Positions 47,231 to 58,625 are shown, counted from the stretch's first letter. The stretch: DNA of 64,000 nt from Chiua virens (GCA_019787685.1 JAHNUO010000016.1:558001-622000); one strand, 5' to 3'. The notes: generated by a model from the letters alone, not told the origin. A program made the numbers and translations.

Positions 47231-47578
47231 CCTACTCTAACACCATCCGAACATGCGCAGGCACCTCCTCTCACATCCTATCCCAACGCTGCATTTCGGG
47301 ATGGCAACTGATGTACTGTGACTACTTCAAGCTCCCGCACTTCGTCACCCTGTTCGAACCGCATTGGTTCAAGCCGAATTACTTACATAATCACAGCACT
47401 TCATCGATGAGTTCATCGAAACGCGGACACGCTGAGTCTTGGTTAGGTCAAATAGTGTACATTACAAGCACAGTACAAGGTTACCATACGTCATATACCA
47501 CCACCACTAGCTACGGCACGTAGTCAGAATCGAACACCAGGTTCTGAACACAGCATCTACATATGTACTTGCACCTCG

Positions 47579-49069
47579 TCAGAAATGAAAGCGTTCGCGA
47601 AATGCAGGAAAGTACGCGACAGCGATTCTAGCAGCAAGCGCTCCATGATACTCGTCATGGTCCACCGCAATGTTGTGGGCCATCTCATGGGCCATGATTA
47701 GGAACCTGTCCAATCGACGTGAGTATTTCACGTGCAATTCGGCGTTAGGTCGACATACCATTCGATGGCCGCTTTTTCCTTGTCGACCCGTTTGTCGTGG
47801 ACTGAATGCCATGATCAACAACACGCAAGGAAATATCGCAAACAAATGACTCACAGTTTCTTTTGTAATATGCCAGATTGAAAAAGATGTAACGTTGGTC
47901 TTTGTTGAAGGCCATTAGGTCCAGATCCGTGTCTTTCCAGAAGATGTAGCAGCAGGTTGCGGGAGCGTTTAAATCGAATACGCATGCCAAGTCAGAGACG
48001 AGCTTAGCAAACTCCTTCAGGACCGTCGATTGTGAAGGTTGATACTGTGAACCCTCTGCTCAAGGGGAGGTTGACGAGTTGAAATACGTCGATCTCGAAA
48101 ACGCTCACCTGCCACAAAAAACTTGATGTGTGTCTCTTCGTCCTGAAGGCGCTCTATATTTCCCTTTGGTTCATCGAGTCAGGGCTACACCGGAAGACTA
48201 CACTAACCTGTCCTTTCCAACCTTATCTTGCGCGCCTCCTTGCAGCGGCTGACATACTTGAGACTACTAGAACGTGACTCGCAACGTGCACTAAAATCAG
48301 GAAGTTGGTCATCTGTGTTCAAGAGGTGGTCGATGATGTTCTGTGCGGAACGGGGATGGTTGTCAAATCTGAAAGCCGTGGCCGCACCTTGCAGCAGTTC
48401 CCGCCAAAAGTCACGCTTGAGCTCGGCCTCCCTCCTTTCCGCCATGTCCTTGTCGACGATGTCCCACATGGTCGTGACCAGATGCACTCGATGTAGAGCA
48501 ATATTGCCGCACAGCTGAGCAAATATCTGGATGTTCTGGTAGGCAGAACCACCGGCAGACATACGATGATCTGTGATCCTATGAATGTAGATTATCCCGG
48601 TCAGACTGAGAATCTCATTGCGAGGCGCGTATCTTTATTCATGTAAGTCAGCATTCCAGAATATTTTCAGAACATGACACACTTCGGTTTCAGCGAGTTG
48701 GCAATTCTCTTTAAAATCTTGCTATCTGGCCGGTAGGGGTCGTCGAACCCGGGTGTGTCGACCAGCACAATGCGGCGACCATCATGTCGCAAGATTGTGT
48801 ACGGAGTGACATCTTGAACGCCCGACCTGACCTGACCTGCCTCACGCTGCCTCACGTTGCCCGTGAGGTTCTTTATGAACTAATCGTAATTGAGCAGAGT
48901 TCGACTTCAAAGTTAACGCGAATTCACTCACATTGGTCTTTCCAGATCCTGTTGGCCCCATAACACTATAACGCAGAACTTGTTGGAAAACGAAGAAGGT
49001 AAGACCAAATGAAAACACCCACACAATGGTGAGGTCGCTGGGATTTGCTTTGAAACGGTCTTTGCTCAT
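47579..49069 (-). CDS. Chimeric AIG1-like P-loop GTPase with DUF3684 HEMAH tail
   Basis: The ATG at 49069 (MSKDRFKANPSDLTIV) splices over about 49022-48980 to LRYSVMGPTGSGKTN (G1). FIKNLTGNVRQREAGQVRSG, IVLVDTPGFDDPY (G3), YQNIQIFAQLCGN, VHLVTTMWDIVDKDMAERRE (G4-like) and FWRELLQGAATAFRF follow: the fungal AIG1-like G-domain pattern. The frame then runs without a break through NIIDHLLNTDDQLPDFSARC into LKYVSRCKEARKIRLERTG, which matches KHVSRCEEACKIMLKEKG of the ATPase at 40.5-46.6 kb. Downstream exons repeat that protein's end: CYIFWKDTDLDLMAFNKD and FLIMAHEMAHNIAVDHDEYH, stop at 47579. So a GTPase head is fused to a duplicated HEMAH tail. Exon joins between 48200 and 47850 were not fully resolved, so expression as one protein is unproven. 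Confidence 0.6.
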
Positions 49070-49259
49070 GATGCAATGACTTCTGCAGAACTATCAAGGT
49101 TGAAAGTTGCCAGGTGTAGAGGATGGAATGGGAGAGCCACGCTTTCGAACGCCGCATAACTGTAAGGCATCCTCGTGGGTTTGTTATACCACGAGAATAT
49201 CTCACAATTGCAACACGTGGACCTGATTACAGCTGTTTGCAATCCCCGACTCCAGATGG

Positions 49260-50244
49260 AGGCACCTGATATGCCCAGTTTGTCAGCTTCATTAGGCTTA
49301 ACTCATTTTTATGTGGTCGCCTATAGTTGGGCTTAAAGTTCAAAAATCCCCAACACCAGCAATAAACAACACCTTAAGTCCCTAGTTAACTTAGAGAAAC
49401 TGAGCACTACTCTCTCATAGGGTTTGGCATGGCTCTTGGCAATGCATGGCAAGTCCCATCCTCTCCTGCAATGGCTATACAACACATCCTGCCCTTAATC
49501 TTCCTTCCCATGCATCAGGAAACTGTGAGGGAGCCACTTCAGGTGACCCACTTGGCGTAAAGCGCAGATCCTTCCCAACCTTGACTTGTCACCCCTCACC
49601 CCTCCGTCTTTACCTATCTCGAGGCTACTCTGCACACCGGACCCTGTTGCAGAAGCTGAGAAAGAAGTTTATGAGGCCTTGAGCGAGCTTGAGGCGACCG
49701 GGGCGCTTCAATGATCAAACCGGATGACCATCGAGGAGCTCCTTAACCCGGTTGAAGAGGCCCACTACATGTTCCAGGCAACAGACGAAGACATTTACAA
49801 CGCGGTGATGGGTGCGAAAGTGGCACAGGAAGGGATGGCAGCTGGAGGCCTGGGCAGCAACTTCCAGCTGGACGACGTAGATGATGAACCTGTCAAGCCA
49901 ACTCGCACCCGCATGGAGGCACTCCAGGCCACACTGATAGTGGAAGAGTACATCAGTGAGTTCGATGGTCCATATGCGCACAAGGTGGAGTCAGTGCTGC
50001 ACTCACTTGCAAAGCAAATGAGGTTTTTGGACCCGGAGATGAGAAACTTGAAGGACACGAAGCTCACAAGCTATTTCAAACATACATAGTCTATCTTCAA
50101 CAGTAATACAGTCTTATAGGTAGATAACATCATTTTTAATGTCATTTGTCTGTCCATTTTTGTTCTCGGTTGGAACCCATACTCTGTTATAACCCATACT
50201 CCAAGCCCTATCCCGAATGGTATGGGTTATATCAGAGTCTACTG
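49260..50244 (+). mobile_element. pogo/Tigger-like DNA transposon remnant (3' part)
   Basis: A plus-strand frame at about 49650-50089 (EVYEALSELEATGAL, RMTIEELLNPVEEAHYMFQA, LDPEMRNLKDTKLTSYF) is the characteristic C-terminus of a fungal pogo-type DDE transposase. The right end is the inverse of CAGTAGACTCTGATATAACC and stops at 50244, directly before a TA (50245-50246), as expected for this superfamily. A subterminal inverted repeat (50181-50199 and 50220-50238) lies just inside. The left end and the catalytic core are missing. Confidence 0.75.
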
Positions 50245-50356
50245 TAGGTAACATACATCTAGTAATAACATTGATTCCATAGTTAAGACTGAGATTTCAT
50301 GAATGCATAGAGCACTATTGTATCCTAGTGAAAAGACTTGATTTTTGGAAGAAAAT

Positions 50357-51545
50357 TGTTATGATAGTCCTGGGTAGGGCCTAGCATAGATGCAAAAGTG
50401 CTAAGTACCAAGCGGTTGTGATAACTCAAACAATCACCACTTGGTATGTGGCATGCTGAAGAGTTCAAGGAGGGTTACTGGTTAGCAGATTGCTACCAGT
50501 GAGACGAGGTAGAACTCAGGTGTTACTGAGAGCATCCTGTTGGGAATCTATACCCAAATACTTTCCCTTTTGATTGGGGTGGACTGAGAACCTGGATGTT
50601 GGTCACAGCAACAAAGGGTGGCTTAGGTGAAGCCCAAGAAGGAGCAGTGATACTAGCTAGATTGTGTAGATCAAGACTAAGGATACAGAGTATCACTGTG
50701 AGTATTTATACATAGGGAAATGAGCATGGACCATTGGTCCAAAAGGGGTGGCCAAGAAGAGTGGAACAGTCAAAGGCCAAAAGGAATCATATGGTGTGTA
50801 AAGGCAACAGATGGAATGAAAACAGAAGGTAAACGGAAGCTGTTGGAGTGATGGCAGAAACGAAGGTGATCCCTAGCAGATTGACAGAAGTGGAAGAAAG
50901 GAATTGAAGATGGTGTAAAAAACAAATAATAGGTGGTGAGAAGAAAGGTAGGGTGATAGGTTTGTCCCAAGGAGGGTTATACTCAAAGGGATTGAAGGAT
51001 TTGGGTTTGTCTATGAGTCCTAGAGGGTGCTGAACGATCTGGAATAAAAAGCGGTCAATGAAAAGATATCCAGGTGGAGTTGAGGCAATGAGAGGATTGA
51101 TTTGAGTAGATGAGATGCAAGGAATGATAGGGTGAGGTAAAAGAAAGGCTAGCCAGCCTACTCACACACAGGAGAGTAGACAGGTGATCTCCTGAATGCA
51201 GAAAGATGATTTTTATGTTAGAAAACATGGTTTTATAGTCCTGGGCACAACCCAGGACTGTTACAATTTCTTTCTTTTCTTCACTTGTACTACTTCACTA
51301 TGCTCAATTCCCAGGTATCCTTGTGCGTTCATCCATACTTCATTTCGTTTCACCTTTATGTAACCAGCACTGGCATTACCTGCATGCTTACTCTTTTCTC
51401 TTCATGTCATCATCCAATGGCATCATACTTAGTCATTTCATCTTCATCATTGTCTGTTACCTTTGCATCATATGGTTCCTCCTTTTGGCCTTTGGCCCTT
51501 CTGCTCTTCTTGGCCACCCCTTTTGGACACTTGGTCTGTTGAAGA
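50357..51545. mobile_element. Nested LTR fragments: LTR-B, inverted LTR-A, inverted LTR-B
   Basis: 50357-50913 begins TGTTATG and follows LTR-B (61041-61609) in the same orientation. 50914-51264 is the reverse complement of the 3' half of LTR-A, including CCTGGGCACAACCCAGGACT. From about 51258 to 51545 the sequence is LTR-B again in reverse, so it is complementary to parts of 50735-50900. The result is an imperfect foldback about 0.8 kb across. Confidence 0.7.
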
Positions 51546-51670
51546 ATTGTAAAATGGGCTGCTGTGACAGGACCAGGATTAGTGGAATGGTTAGACAGAA
51601 AGAAAAGGGATGGGTGTGAGTATCACTCATCCCAAGGGGTTCTGGGGTTAGAGACGAAGTGTCGAGGCGT

Positions 51671-52373
51671 TGTAGGAGTTAGATACTCCCTACGGTTGTA
51701 GGATACATTTTCCTCGCTCTTCATCATGTCATATCATCTCCCGTCTCATCCGCCATCGACTTCGTGCCAGGCCGGTTTCATTCCAAGCGTTTACAGATCA
51801 TCCGAATCCAATCCGAGTCCAATCCAATTCAACGTGATCCAATCTGGTTCTTTTGTACGTATTCCGCTTCATCCGATTTGACTTGTTCTACTCGATTTGG
51901 CCTTATTAAGGTCATTACTATCCTAACACCTTTCCTTTCTTTGTCATCTACAAGGTTTGACACTCCTTCTTAAAAACTCACCCTACATTGATCCTGTACA
52001 CTTACCTAGGGTTGGATTGCCTTTAACAGTCCTGGGTTGTGCCCAGGACTATAAAACCATGTTTCTAACATAAAATATCATCTTTCTGCATTCAGGAGAT
52101 CTCCTGTTTACTCTCCTGTGTGTGAGTGAGCTGGATAGCTTTTCTTTTACCTTGTCCTATCATTCCTCTATGCCTTATCTACTCAAATCAATCCTCTTAT
52201 CGCCTCGACTCCACCCGGATACTTTTTCATTGACCACTTTTCATTCCGGATTGTTCAGCAGCCTCTAGGACTCCTAGACAAACCTGAATCCTTCATTTCT
52301 TTGAGTATAACCCCCCTTGGGATGAACTTATCGCCCCACCTTTCTTTATTTCACCTATTATTAGTTTTCTACA
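51671..52373 (+). mobile_element. LTR, family A (5' LTR of gag-only element)
   Basis: TGTAGGAG...TTTTCTACA, 703 bp, with the same inverted-repeat/TATA core as the solo LTR at 16936. It is followed by ACTGGAGCCC, a possible primer-binding region (TGG start), and then gag. Confidence 0.88.
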
Positions 52374-52576
52374 ACTGGAGCCCACCACGAGGGGTGGTTT
52401 CAGAAGGTTTGGATTCAGACATCTTTGCTCTCCCATTGCTTTTCCTTCACTTGCCACACACCTTGCCTATATCCGTCTCCAACCCTTGCCTTATCTGGTT
52501 TCACAAACCTTATTTTTTTGGACCTGGTTATGATACCTTCTGACTTTTAGTCACCATTTACCCTGCTCACACCCCT

Positions 52577-53290
52577 GTGCCACTACTAACCCTTCCTCCA
52601 TGTCTCACGATACATCCACCCTTAGCTACGAAGGTCATGAGCACATCAGACAATCAACTGACACCATTTTCGTCCATCATGATTGCAGCTAGCATAGCCT
52701 GGATGCCATATCGAGGCACCCTGGATGCACCAACCTTCAGTGGAAAAGCTTCCCATCTCCAACCATATCTAGATGATGTTGACTTTCTGTGCACATGTGT
52801 TGGATTGCCCCAATCGAAGAGAATATGGTATGCATTGCATTACATCGATCCCAGTATACGCGACCTTTGGGAGATCCTACCTGAAGCGGTTGCTGATCCG
52901 CCAGATTGGCAGGCATGTGTTATAGCCGTCAAGACACTCTACCCAGAACTTGATAACCAGTACCGCTTTGAGGATCTCCAAAATCTCATCAATCACTATC
53001 AATCCAAGTCAATGCACTCCCTTGATGAGCTAGGGAAGTATATTCGAGAATTTACAAAAATATCATCATTCCTTCTCACCCGACAATGAATAGCTACCCT
53101 TGATCAAATTTTCTTTTTTTTAGTGATTTTCCGGTCAACTTACAGTATGAGATTCATTGATGGTTGGCAATCCTGTGACTGGATATCCACCTGGATGCCT
53201 CATATGTGCTCAATGACATTCATGATGCAGCCGAGTTTCTATTTTACACCTACACCTTTGCTTTGCCTTCGATCACCTTCACTTTTGCTA
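52577..53290 (+). pseudogene. Retrotransposon gag remnant
   Basis: A frame at 52577-53089 has MPYRGTLDAPTFSGKASHLQ, PYLDDVDFLCT, LHYIDPSIRDLWEIL, PDWQACVIAVKTLYPEL and LDELGKYIREFTKISSFLL, a Ty3-type Gag core. Similarity continues in other frames past the stop (PVNLQYEIH, YVLNDIHDAAEFL), so it is decayed. No protease, reverse transcriptase or integrase follows before the next LTR. Confidence 0.8.
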
Positions 53291-53299
53291 CCTGACACT

Positions 53300-54420
53300 T
53301 ACAATCCACTTCTGTATAACCGACCCATCCCTTCATCTGTTTTTATTTCACCATCAATCCAAGGACCACCTACTAACTCATCTAGTTCTGCGGTTATCGC
53401 ACCGGTTATGGACATCAACCTGTGTGTTACTCTGTCATCGTGACTGTCAGTTATGGAACGACCGACAGATTTCACTATCAACCCAACCATGTTAACTGAA
53501 CCAGTCTCACCACTCTCAATCCTGATTGCACCTCGCATGACCGTCATCATGACACCTCTCAGCATCATGGACGCGTGGTCAGCCTGTCCTTGTGACCTAC
53601 TTGACATTGAACCGGACACTCTGTCATATTCGGTAACAACTCGGCTGGTAGTACATGACACAGCACTGCATTCAATCGAAACCAATCACGATTCAGACGA
53701 TCCATACGACGGATCGATCGAACCCATAATCAGCCCCACCATTTCTCTTCTATGAAATACCCCCACTGTCGTGTCCGCACTTGGTCTCTCAACCAAACTG
53801 GTCTCTTGTCCCATTCCTCCGAAATCGCTCTCAAATGCTCCCTATCAACCCATACTCCATTTGTGTTGATCATTATCCTTTTTCCTACTACAGCTGCTTC
53901 ATCCACAGACCACTATTATACCAAGTCAGGGATTACCAACCGATAATATTGTTTTGATCTGCAGCATACATGAGCCACCTCGGCTGTACCCTGACCATAC
54001 CAGGCATTCATTTTTATCTATTTTCATTTCATATCCATGCAAGACTAACATTTTAGGACAAACAAGTGTCAGCCGGTTTGTAAGGGATTGTCATGATCCG
54101 CTGGCTGAGACAGTCCTAACTGGTTGTATCCAGATCACTGCCGTTTGTGTACCCCCAAGGCCCACGAAACATCTGAACATTCATGTGGGCACCTTCCAAC
54201 TGCTCATTCTACCTACGAATGTGTCCTTATCTCATTTTAATCTGCTTTCTTCTTGCATTTGTTCATCTGTGTTCCTGTTGTTTACTATTCAAGTTCCCCT
54301 CGTTCACATCCAGTCTTCCATTATGGCCGCTTTGCCTTCGTTCTTGCCATCCACCTTGGCAGCTGGTTTCACCACAGTGCCTTCAAAACTTAATCCACCC
54401 ATTCCTTATCTGTCATTTCT
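53300..54420. other. Internal region of the family-A element, non-coding or decayed
   Basis: Short frames only. The stretch from about 54281 on is repeated at 56713 in the second copy. Confidence 0.6.
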
Positions 54421-54430
54421 TAATCCATGA

Positions 54431-54706
54431 GTGCATATAATGCTCCCTTTGTGTACTTTCGATGCCCATGAGATCATCATTTCAAGTTCCCCTCGGTGTG
54501 AGCTTGGTTGGTACCTAATACCAAGCTCAGTTTTTCATGTTTTTAGTCGCACAACACGCACTTTCAATGCCATCTGCTCATATACGGATCCACTTCTGTG
54601 CATTACTAACTGGTTCATTGATTTTATAGTTCAACCTGATGATCCGCCATTGTTAGTCGACATCGCAACTACTTGGCAATGGTCCAAGCATCATCTCAAA
54701 GCATAA
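54431..54706 (+). CDS. 91-residue element ORF, copy 1
   Basis: MHIMLPLCTFDAHEIIISSS...TTWQWSKHHLKA. An equally long frame, differing by scattered substitutions and no indels, is found at 56869-57144 in the neighbouring copy. Its content (LGWYLIPSSVFHVF, ITNWFIDFIVQPDDPPLLVD) is not recognised. Conservation of an open frame in both copies hints at past coding use, but the two copies are closely related, so this is weak evidence. Confidence 0.35.
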   Translation: MHIMLPLCTFDAHEIIISSSPRCELGWYLIPSSVFHVFSRTTRTFNAICSYTDPLLCITNWFIDFIVQPDDPPLLVDIATTWQWSKHHLKA

Positions 54707-55233
54707 CACATACAGTCAGCCATATGATATATATCCATCTCTATCCCAGGCTTAGACTGGCGCTCTCTATCTCACCCTGGGATTCAATCTGGTGTCTCTA
54801 AAACAACGAAAACTGCCACTAAACACACAGACAATTCATACAATACACTCTTTCCTTCAATACAACAAGACAGAAAAATAAAACAATGAAACCATCCATA
54901 TACTGCCAGTTCCTTTGCCTTCAATCATAACCGTTGCTATTTAGATATTCACTTTCGCTACCACTTCTTTTGTCTTATTCAAAACCGAATACCGTTATAT
55001 GCAATCTGGCTGCTCAGCCAAGCAATTCATGCAGGTATAGACTTGAAAGATGCCCGAAGAAGACAAGCCGGATGGACAACCGCACCCCATATTAACTATT
55101 CTTGTTCCTTTTCACTCGCATTTCATTTCATTAATCACTTCCCATTTGTTGCTTACTTAGGGATCATGACTGGATTGGACATAGGACATGGTTCAATTAC
55201 TATACTACGACACAGCGGGAACAACAACTCTAT

Positions 55234-55950
55234 CTACATAAGCCGTAGCATGGCCTTCACCTTCTCCAACTTGGCCTCCTTTGACATGATTGCCATCCCT
55301 TTATCTGCCAACTGCATCTCGAGTGTCTTGTACTCGGTTTTGGAGGCAAGCAGCTCTGCCTCCATAGTGAGCACAGCCCATTTGGCCGCATCAACCTGAG
55401 AGCACGTGGGTCCATCTTGACCCGACGTCTTCTGCTTCTTCTTGGGGCCCATATCCTCTTCCTCCTTGTTGTCCACGACGGATGCCTTAGCCTTCTGCGA
55501 CTTTTGAATTGCGAGGGTGACTGCATTGTCAACCTGAGCCTTGATGCCAGCATCCCGAGCCTGTCAAAGGCAGTCGCTGAGATGTTTCTGCAAAAACGAG
55601 TGGTTCGCAGTTAGTACATGACGAGATGTGATTGGTTAACTACGTACCAGGATCTCATCCCATTCCTCTCGCCACATTGTCTGCTCCTTGGCCAGGTCCT
55701 TCCTATCGTCTGGGATCATCTTCATGAAGTCCCTGGTGCGTCTGTTTGCATGCTTCAGCTCTGTCTTGGCGAAGATGTGTGGTTGGTACAGATCAACCAC
55801 TTTCTGCGTGTCCACGTATTTGAGGATCAACTCGGCATACAACATAGTGGAAGTTAAAAACATAAAAGGAATGGAAGAGCAGTGTGGATGCAACACGTTC
55901 AAGTAATGTCCAGTGGCACATTGTTCAGTTTTCAAACCCAGCTCACACAT
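55234..55950 (-). pseudogene. Antisense spliced gene carried by the LTR element, copy 1
   Basis: On the strand opposite to gag. Exon 1 (MCELGLKTEQC, HYLNVLHPHCSS, LKYVDTQKVVDLYQPHIF, KEQTMWREEWDEIL) ends at a GTACGT donor. A 63-bp intron follows. Exon 2 (KHLSDCL, QARDAGIKAQVDNAV, EEEDMGPKKKQK, then a coiled coil with AELLASKTEYKTLEMQLADK) runs to the stop. In exon 2 a TGA (near 55562) stands where copy 2 has CGA. The intron in antisense orientation suggests a captured host gene. I do not recognise its function. Confidence 0.5.
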
Positions 55951-55998
55951 ACATCACATGACCGACTGAGGACAGTCGGCATCCAAGTTCCCCTCAGG

Positions 55999-56711
55999 TG
56001 TAGGAGTTAGATACTCCTTACGGTTGTAGGATACCTTTTCCTTGCCCCTCATCATGTCCTATCACCTCCCATCTCATCCACCATCGACTTCGTGCCAGCC
56101 CAGATTCATTCCTAGTGTTTACAGATCATCCGAATCCATCTGAATCCAATCCAAGTCCAATCCAAGTCAATGCGATCCAATCCAGTTTCATCATACATAT
56201 TCTGCTTCATCTGATTTGACTTGTTCTATTCAATTTGGCCTTATTAAGGTCATTACTATCCTAACACCATTTCTTTCTGTGTCATCTACAAGGTTTGACA
56301 CTCCTTCCTAAAAACTCACCCTACCTTGATCCTGTACACTTACCTAGGGTTGGATTGCCTTTAATAGTCCTGGGTTGTGCACAGGACTATAAAACCATGT
56401 TTCTAACATAAAATATCATCTTTCTGCATTCAGGAGATCTCCTGTTTACTCTCCCATGTGTGAGTGAGCTGGATAGCTTTCCTTTTACCTCATCCTATCG
56501 TTCCTCTGCATCTCATCTACTTGAATCAATCCTCTCATCGCCTTGACTCCACCCGGATACTTTTTCATCAACCGCTTTTCATTCTGGATTGTTCAGCAGC
56601 CTCTAGGACTCCTAGACAAACCCAAATCCTCCATTCCTTCGAGTATAACCCCCTTTGGGATGAACTTATCACCCCACCTGTCTTCATTTCACCTACTATT
56701 AGTTATCTACA
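55999..56711 (+). mobile_element. LTR, family A (shared middle LTR)
   Basis: TGTAGGAG...TATCTACA, 713 bp. It serves both as 3' LTR of the unit 51671-56711 (5.04 kb) and as 5' LTR of the following truncated unit. One arm of the promoter inverted repeat is mutated (TGCACAGGACT). Confidence 0.88.
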
Positions 56712-56868
56712 CCGCGTTCCTATTGTGTACTATTCCCTCATTCACATCTGGTCTTCCATTATGGCCACTTTGCCTTTGTTCTTGCCATCCGCCTTGGCAG
56801 CCAGTTGCACCGCAGCATCTTCAAAACTTAATCCGCCTATTCCTTATTTGCCATTTCTTAATCTGTGA

Positions 56869-57144
56869 GTGCATATAACACTCCCTTTGCATACTTTTGA
56901 TGCCCAGGAGGTCATCATTTCAAATTCCTCTCAGTGTGAGCTTGGTTGGTACCTAGTACCAAGCTCAGTTTTTCACATTTTTAGTTGCATAACACACACT
57001 ATCGATGCCATCTACTCATATACAGATCCACTTCTGCACATTACTAACTGGTTCATTGATTTTATACTTCAACCTGATGATCCACTGTTGTTAGTCGATG
57101 TCACAACTACTTGGCAATGGTCCAAGCATTGTCTCAAAGCATAA
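56869..57144 (+). CDS. 91-residue element ORF, copy 2
   Basis: MHITLPLHTFDAQEVIISNS...TTWQWSKHCLKA. See copy 1 at 54431; same length, no indels, function unknown. Confidence 0.35.
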   Translation: MHITLPLHTFDAQEVIISNSSQCELGWYLVPSSVFHIFSCITHTIDAIYSYTDPLLHITNWFIDFILQPDDPLLLVDVTTTWQWSKHCLKA

Positions 57145-57170
57145 AACATACAGTCAGCCATACAATACAG

Positions 57171-58625
57171 TGGCTCAAAAAACTGTCCCAATGTTTGCAT
57201 GTTTTTCACTAAATGCAATAAAATGTGGTAACCACTAAACCTTACCCAAACCTGTGGGAATATGAAGTATAGTACCTACTCCTGGCTTTCTATTGGACCA
57301 AGGGTTAAAGGATTTGAATAAGATTTGATGAAATGGCAATCATTTTAAAATGATTACTCATTGGGACAGTTCTTTGACTTTAAGTTTGGATTACATATAT
57401 TAGACCCTAACATGTCAGAAAGTACTTATATACATTTGATAATGGTTCTATTATGTTATATTTATGTAACTATCATCAGCTAGCACCATATAAATCCCAC
57501 CATTTCATAGTAACTTTCCTATCATCATTATGAAACCTATCTCCAGCTCTTAAGGGACAATATTGCCTCCTTCCCTTTTCTTAAGCTTTTTTCAAGGAAA
57601 ATAACCTCTAAAACTGGTCTGGGCAAGTCTACAGTGTCTAGGGTCCTTCAGGAAATCCAGCTAGACAAGATTAAACATCTTGGTGGTCACCCTTCACAGT
57701 TTTCATTTACCAGCAAAAGGGCTATTGTACTATAGATCATTACTGGCAAGGCCAAAAATGCTGTTCAGCTCACTATACTTATCAATACCATTATTAATAC
57801 TCCTCTCTACCTCAGACAGTCAGAAATACCCTCGAGGAAGCCTCTTTGAAAGCTATGGTAGAGAACAAAAGCCTCTTCTTTCAAGAGTCACAAGAAAGGT
57901 TGGTTGGCCTATGCTTTCAAATACTAGCATTGGGCTGTGAAGGGTGGGAAAAGGGTTGTATAGTTAAATGAGACTAAAGTCAATAGGATTGGGTGATATA
58001 AACAAGAGTATGTGTGGAAAAAGGCAGGAGAGTAGTTGATTGCTAGAGGTATAGTCAAGCATAGAGGAGGCTATGGGCCTATATAGGATGGAATGGAGTG
58101 GGAGTTGAGAGTGAGATGTACAGAAGGATGGATGCTGAGCAGTATGTGACAATTTAGCAGTAGGGATTGCTGGAAAACATTGAAGAATTTTAAATTTCAG
58201 AAGGTGATATCATTTTGCAATAAGATAATGATCCTGAACATACCTCTAAAAGAGTTCAGACCTGGGTCAAAGATCAAGAGATTGGATCTTTAGATTGGCC
58301 TGCACAGTCTCTAGACCTTACTTCCTTTGAACATACCTGAAATTATCTCAAAAAATGACATTCAGCTTATAAAGGTGCCCCTAAAGGAGTTTATCATTTA
58401 TAGGAGAGGTTAGTAGAGGAGTGGGGGAATATTTGTGCAGAATAGCATCAGAAATGGATTAAAAGCATGCATAGAAGGCTTTAAGCAGTTATCAAGACCA
58501 AAGGAGGTCATACCAAATATTAAATACTTACATTTATATAAAGTCAAAAAACTGTCCCAATGAGTGATCATTTTGAAATGATTGCCATTTCATCAAATCC
58601 TGTTCAAATCCTTTAACCCTTGGTC
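57171..58625 (+). mobile_element. Tc1/mariner transposon, degenerate
   Basis: The left end CAGTGGCTCAAAAAACTGTCCC follows TA. The stretch 57297-57381 (GGACCAAGGGTTAAAGG...) returns in reverse complement at about 58535-58622, giving long terminal inverted repeats; the outer part of the right one is missing. Between them the frames decode, with stops and indels, as a Tc1 transposase: TGLGKSTVSRVLQ (HTH), DETKVNRIG, EYVWKKAGE, KDGCEQYV-like, then NDPEHTSKRVQTWV (third-acid region), LDWPAQSLDLT, PKGVYHLWERLVEEWGNI and KTKGGHTKY. It is inactive. Confidence 0.85.

Noticed and set aside
48830..48870. Short tandem CCTCACGCTG/CCTCACGTTG repeat as a regulatory array
   Set aside because: It lies inside the GTPase exon (NVRQREAGQ) and is explained by coding sequence.
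50770..50970. Hydrophobic minus-strand ORF in the LTR fragments
   Set aside because: It lies wholly in LTR-B/LTR-A sequence and spans their junction.
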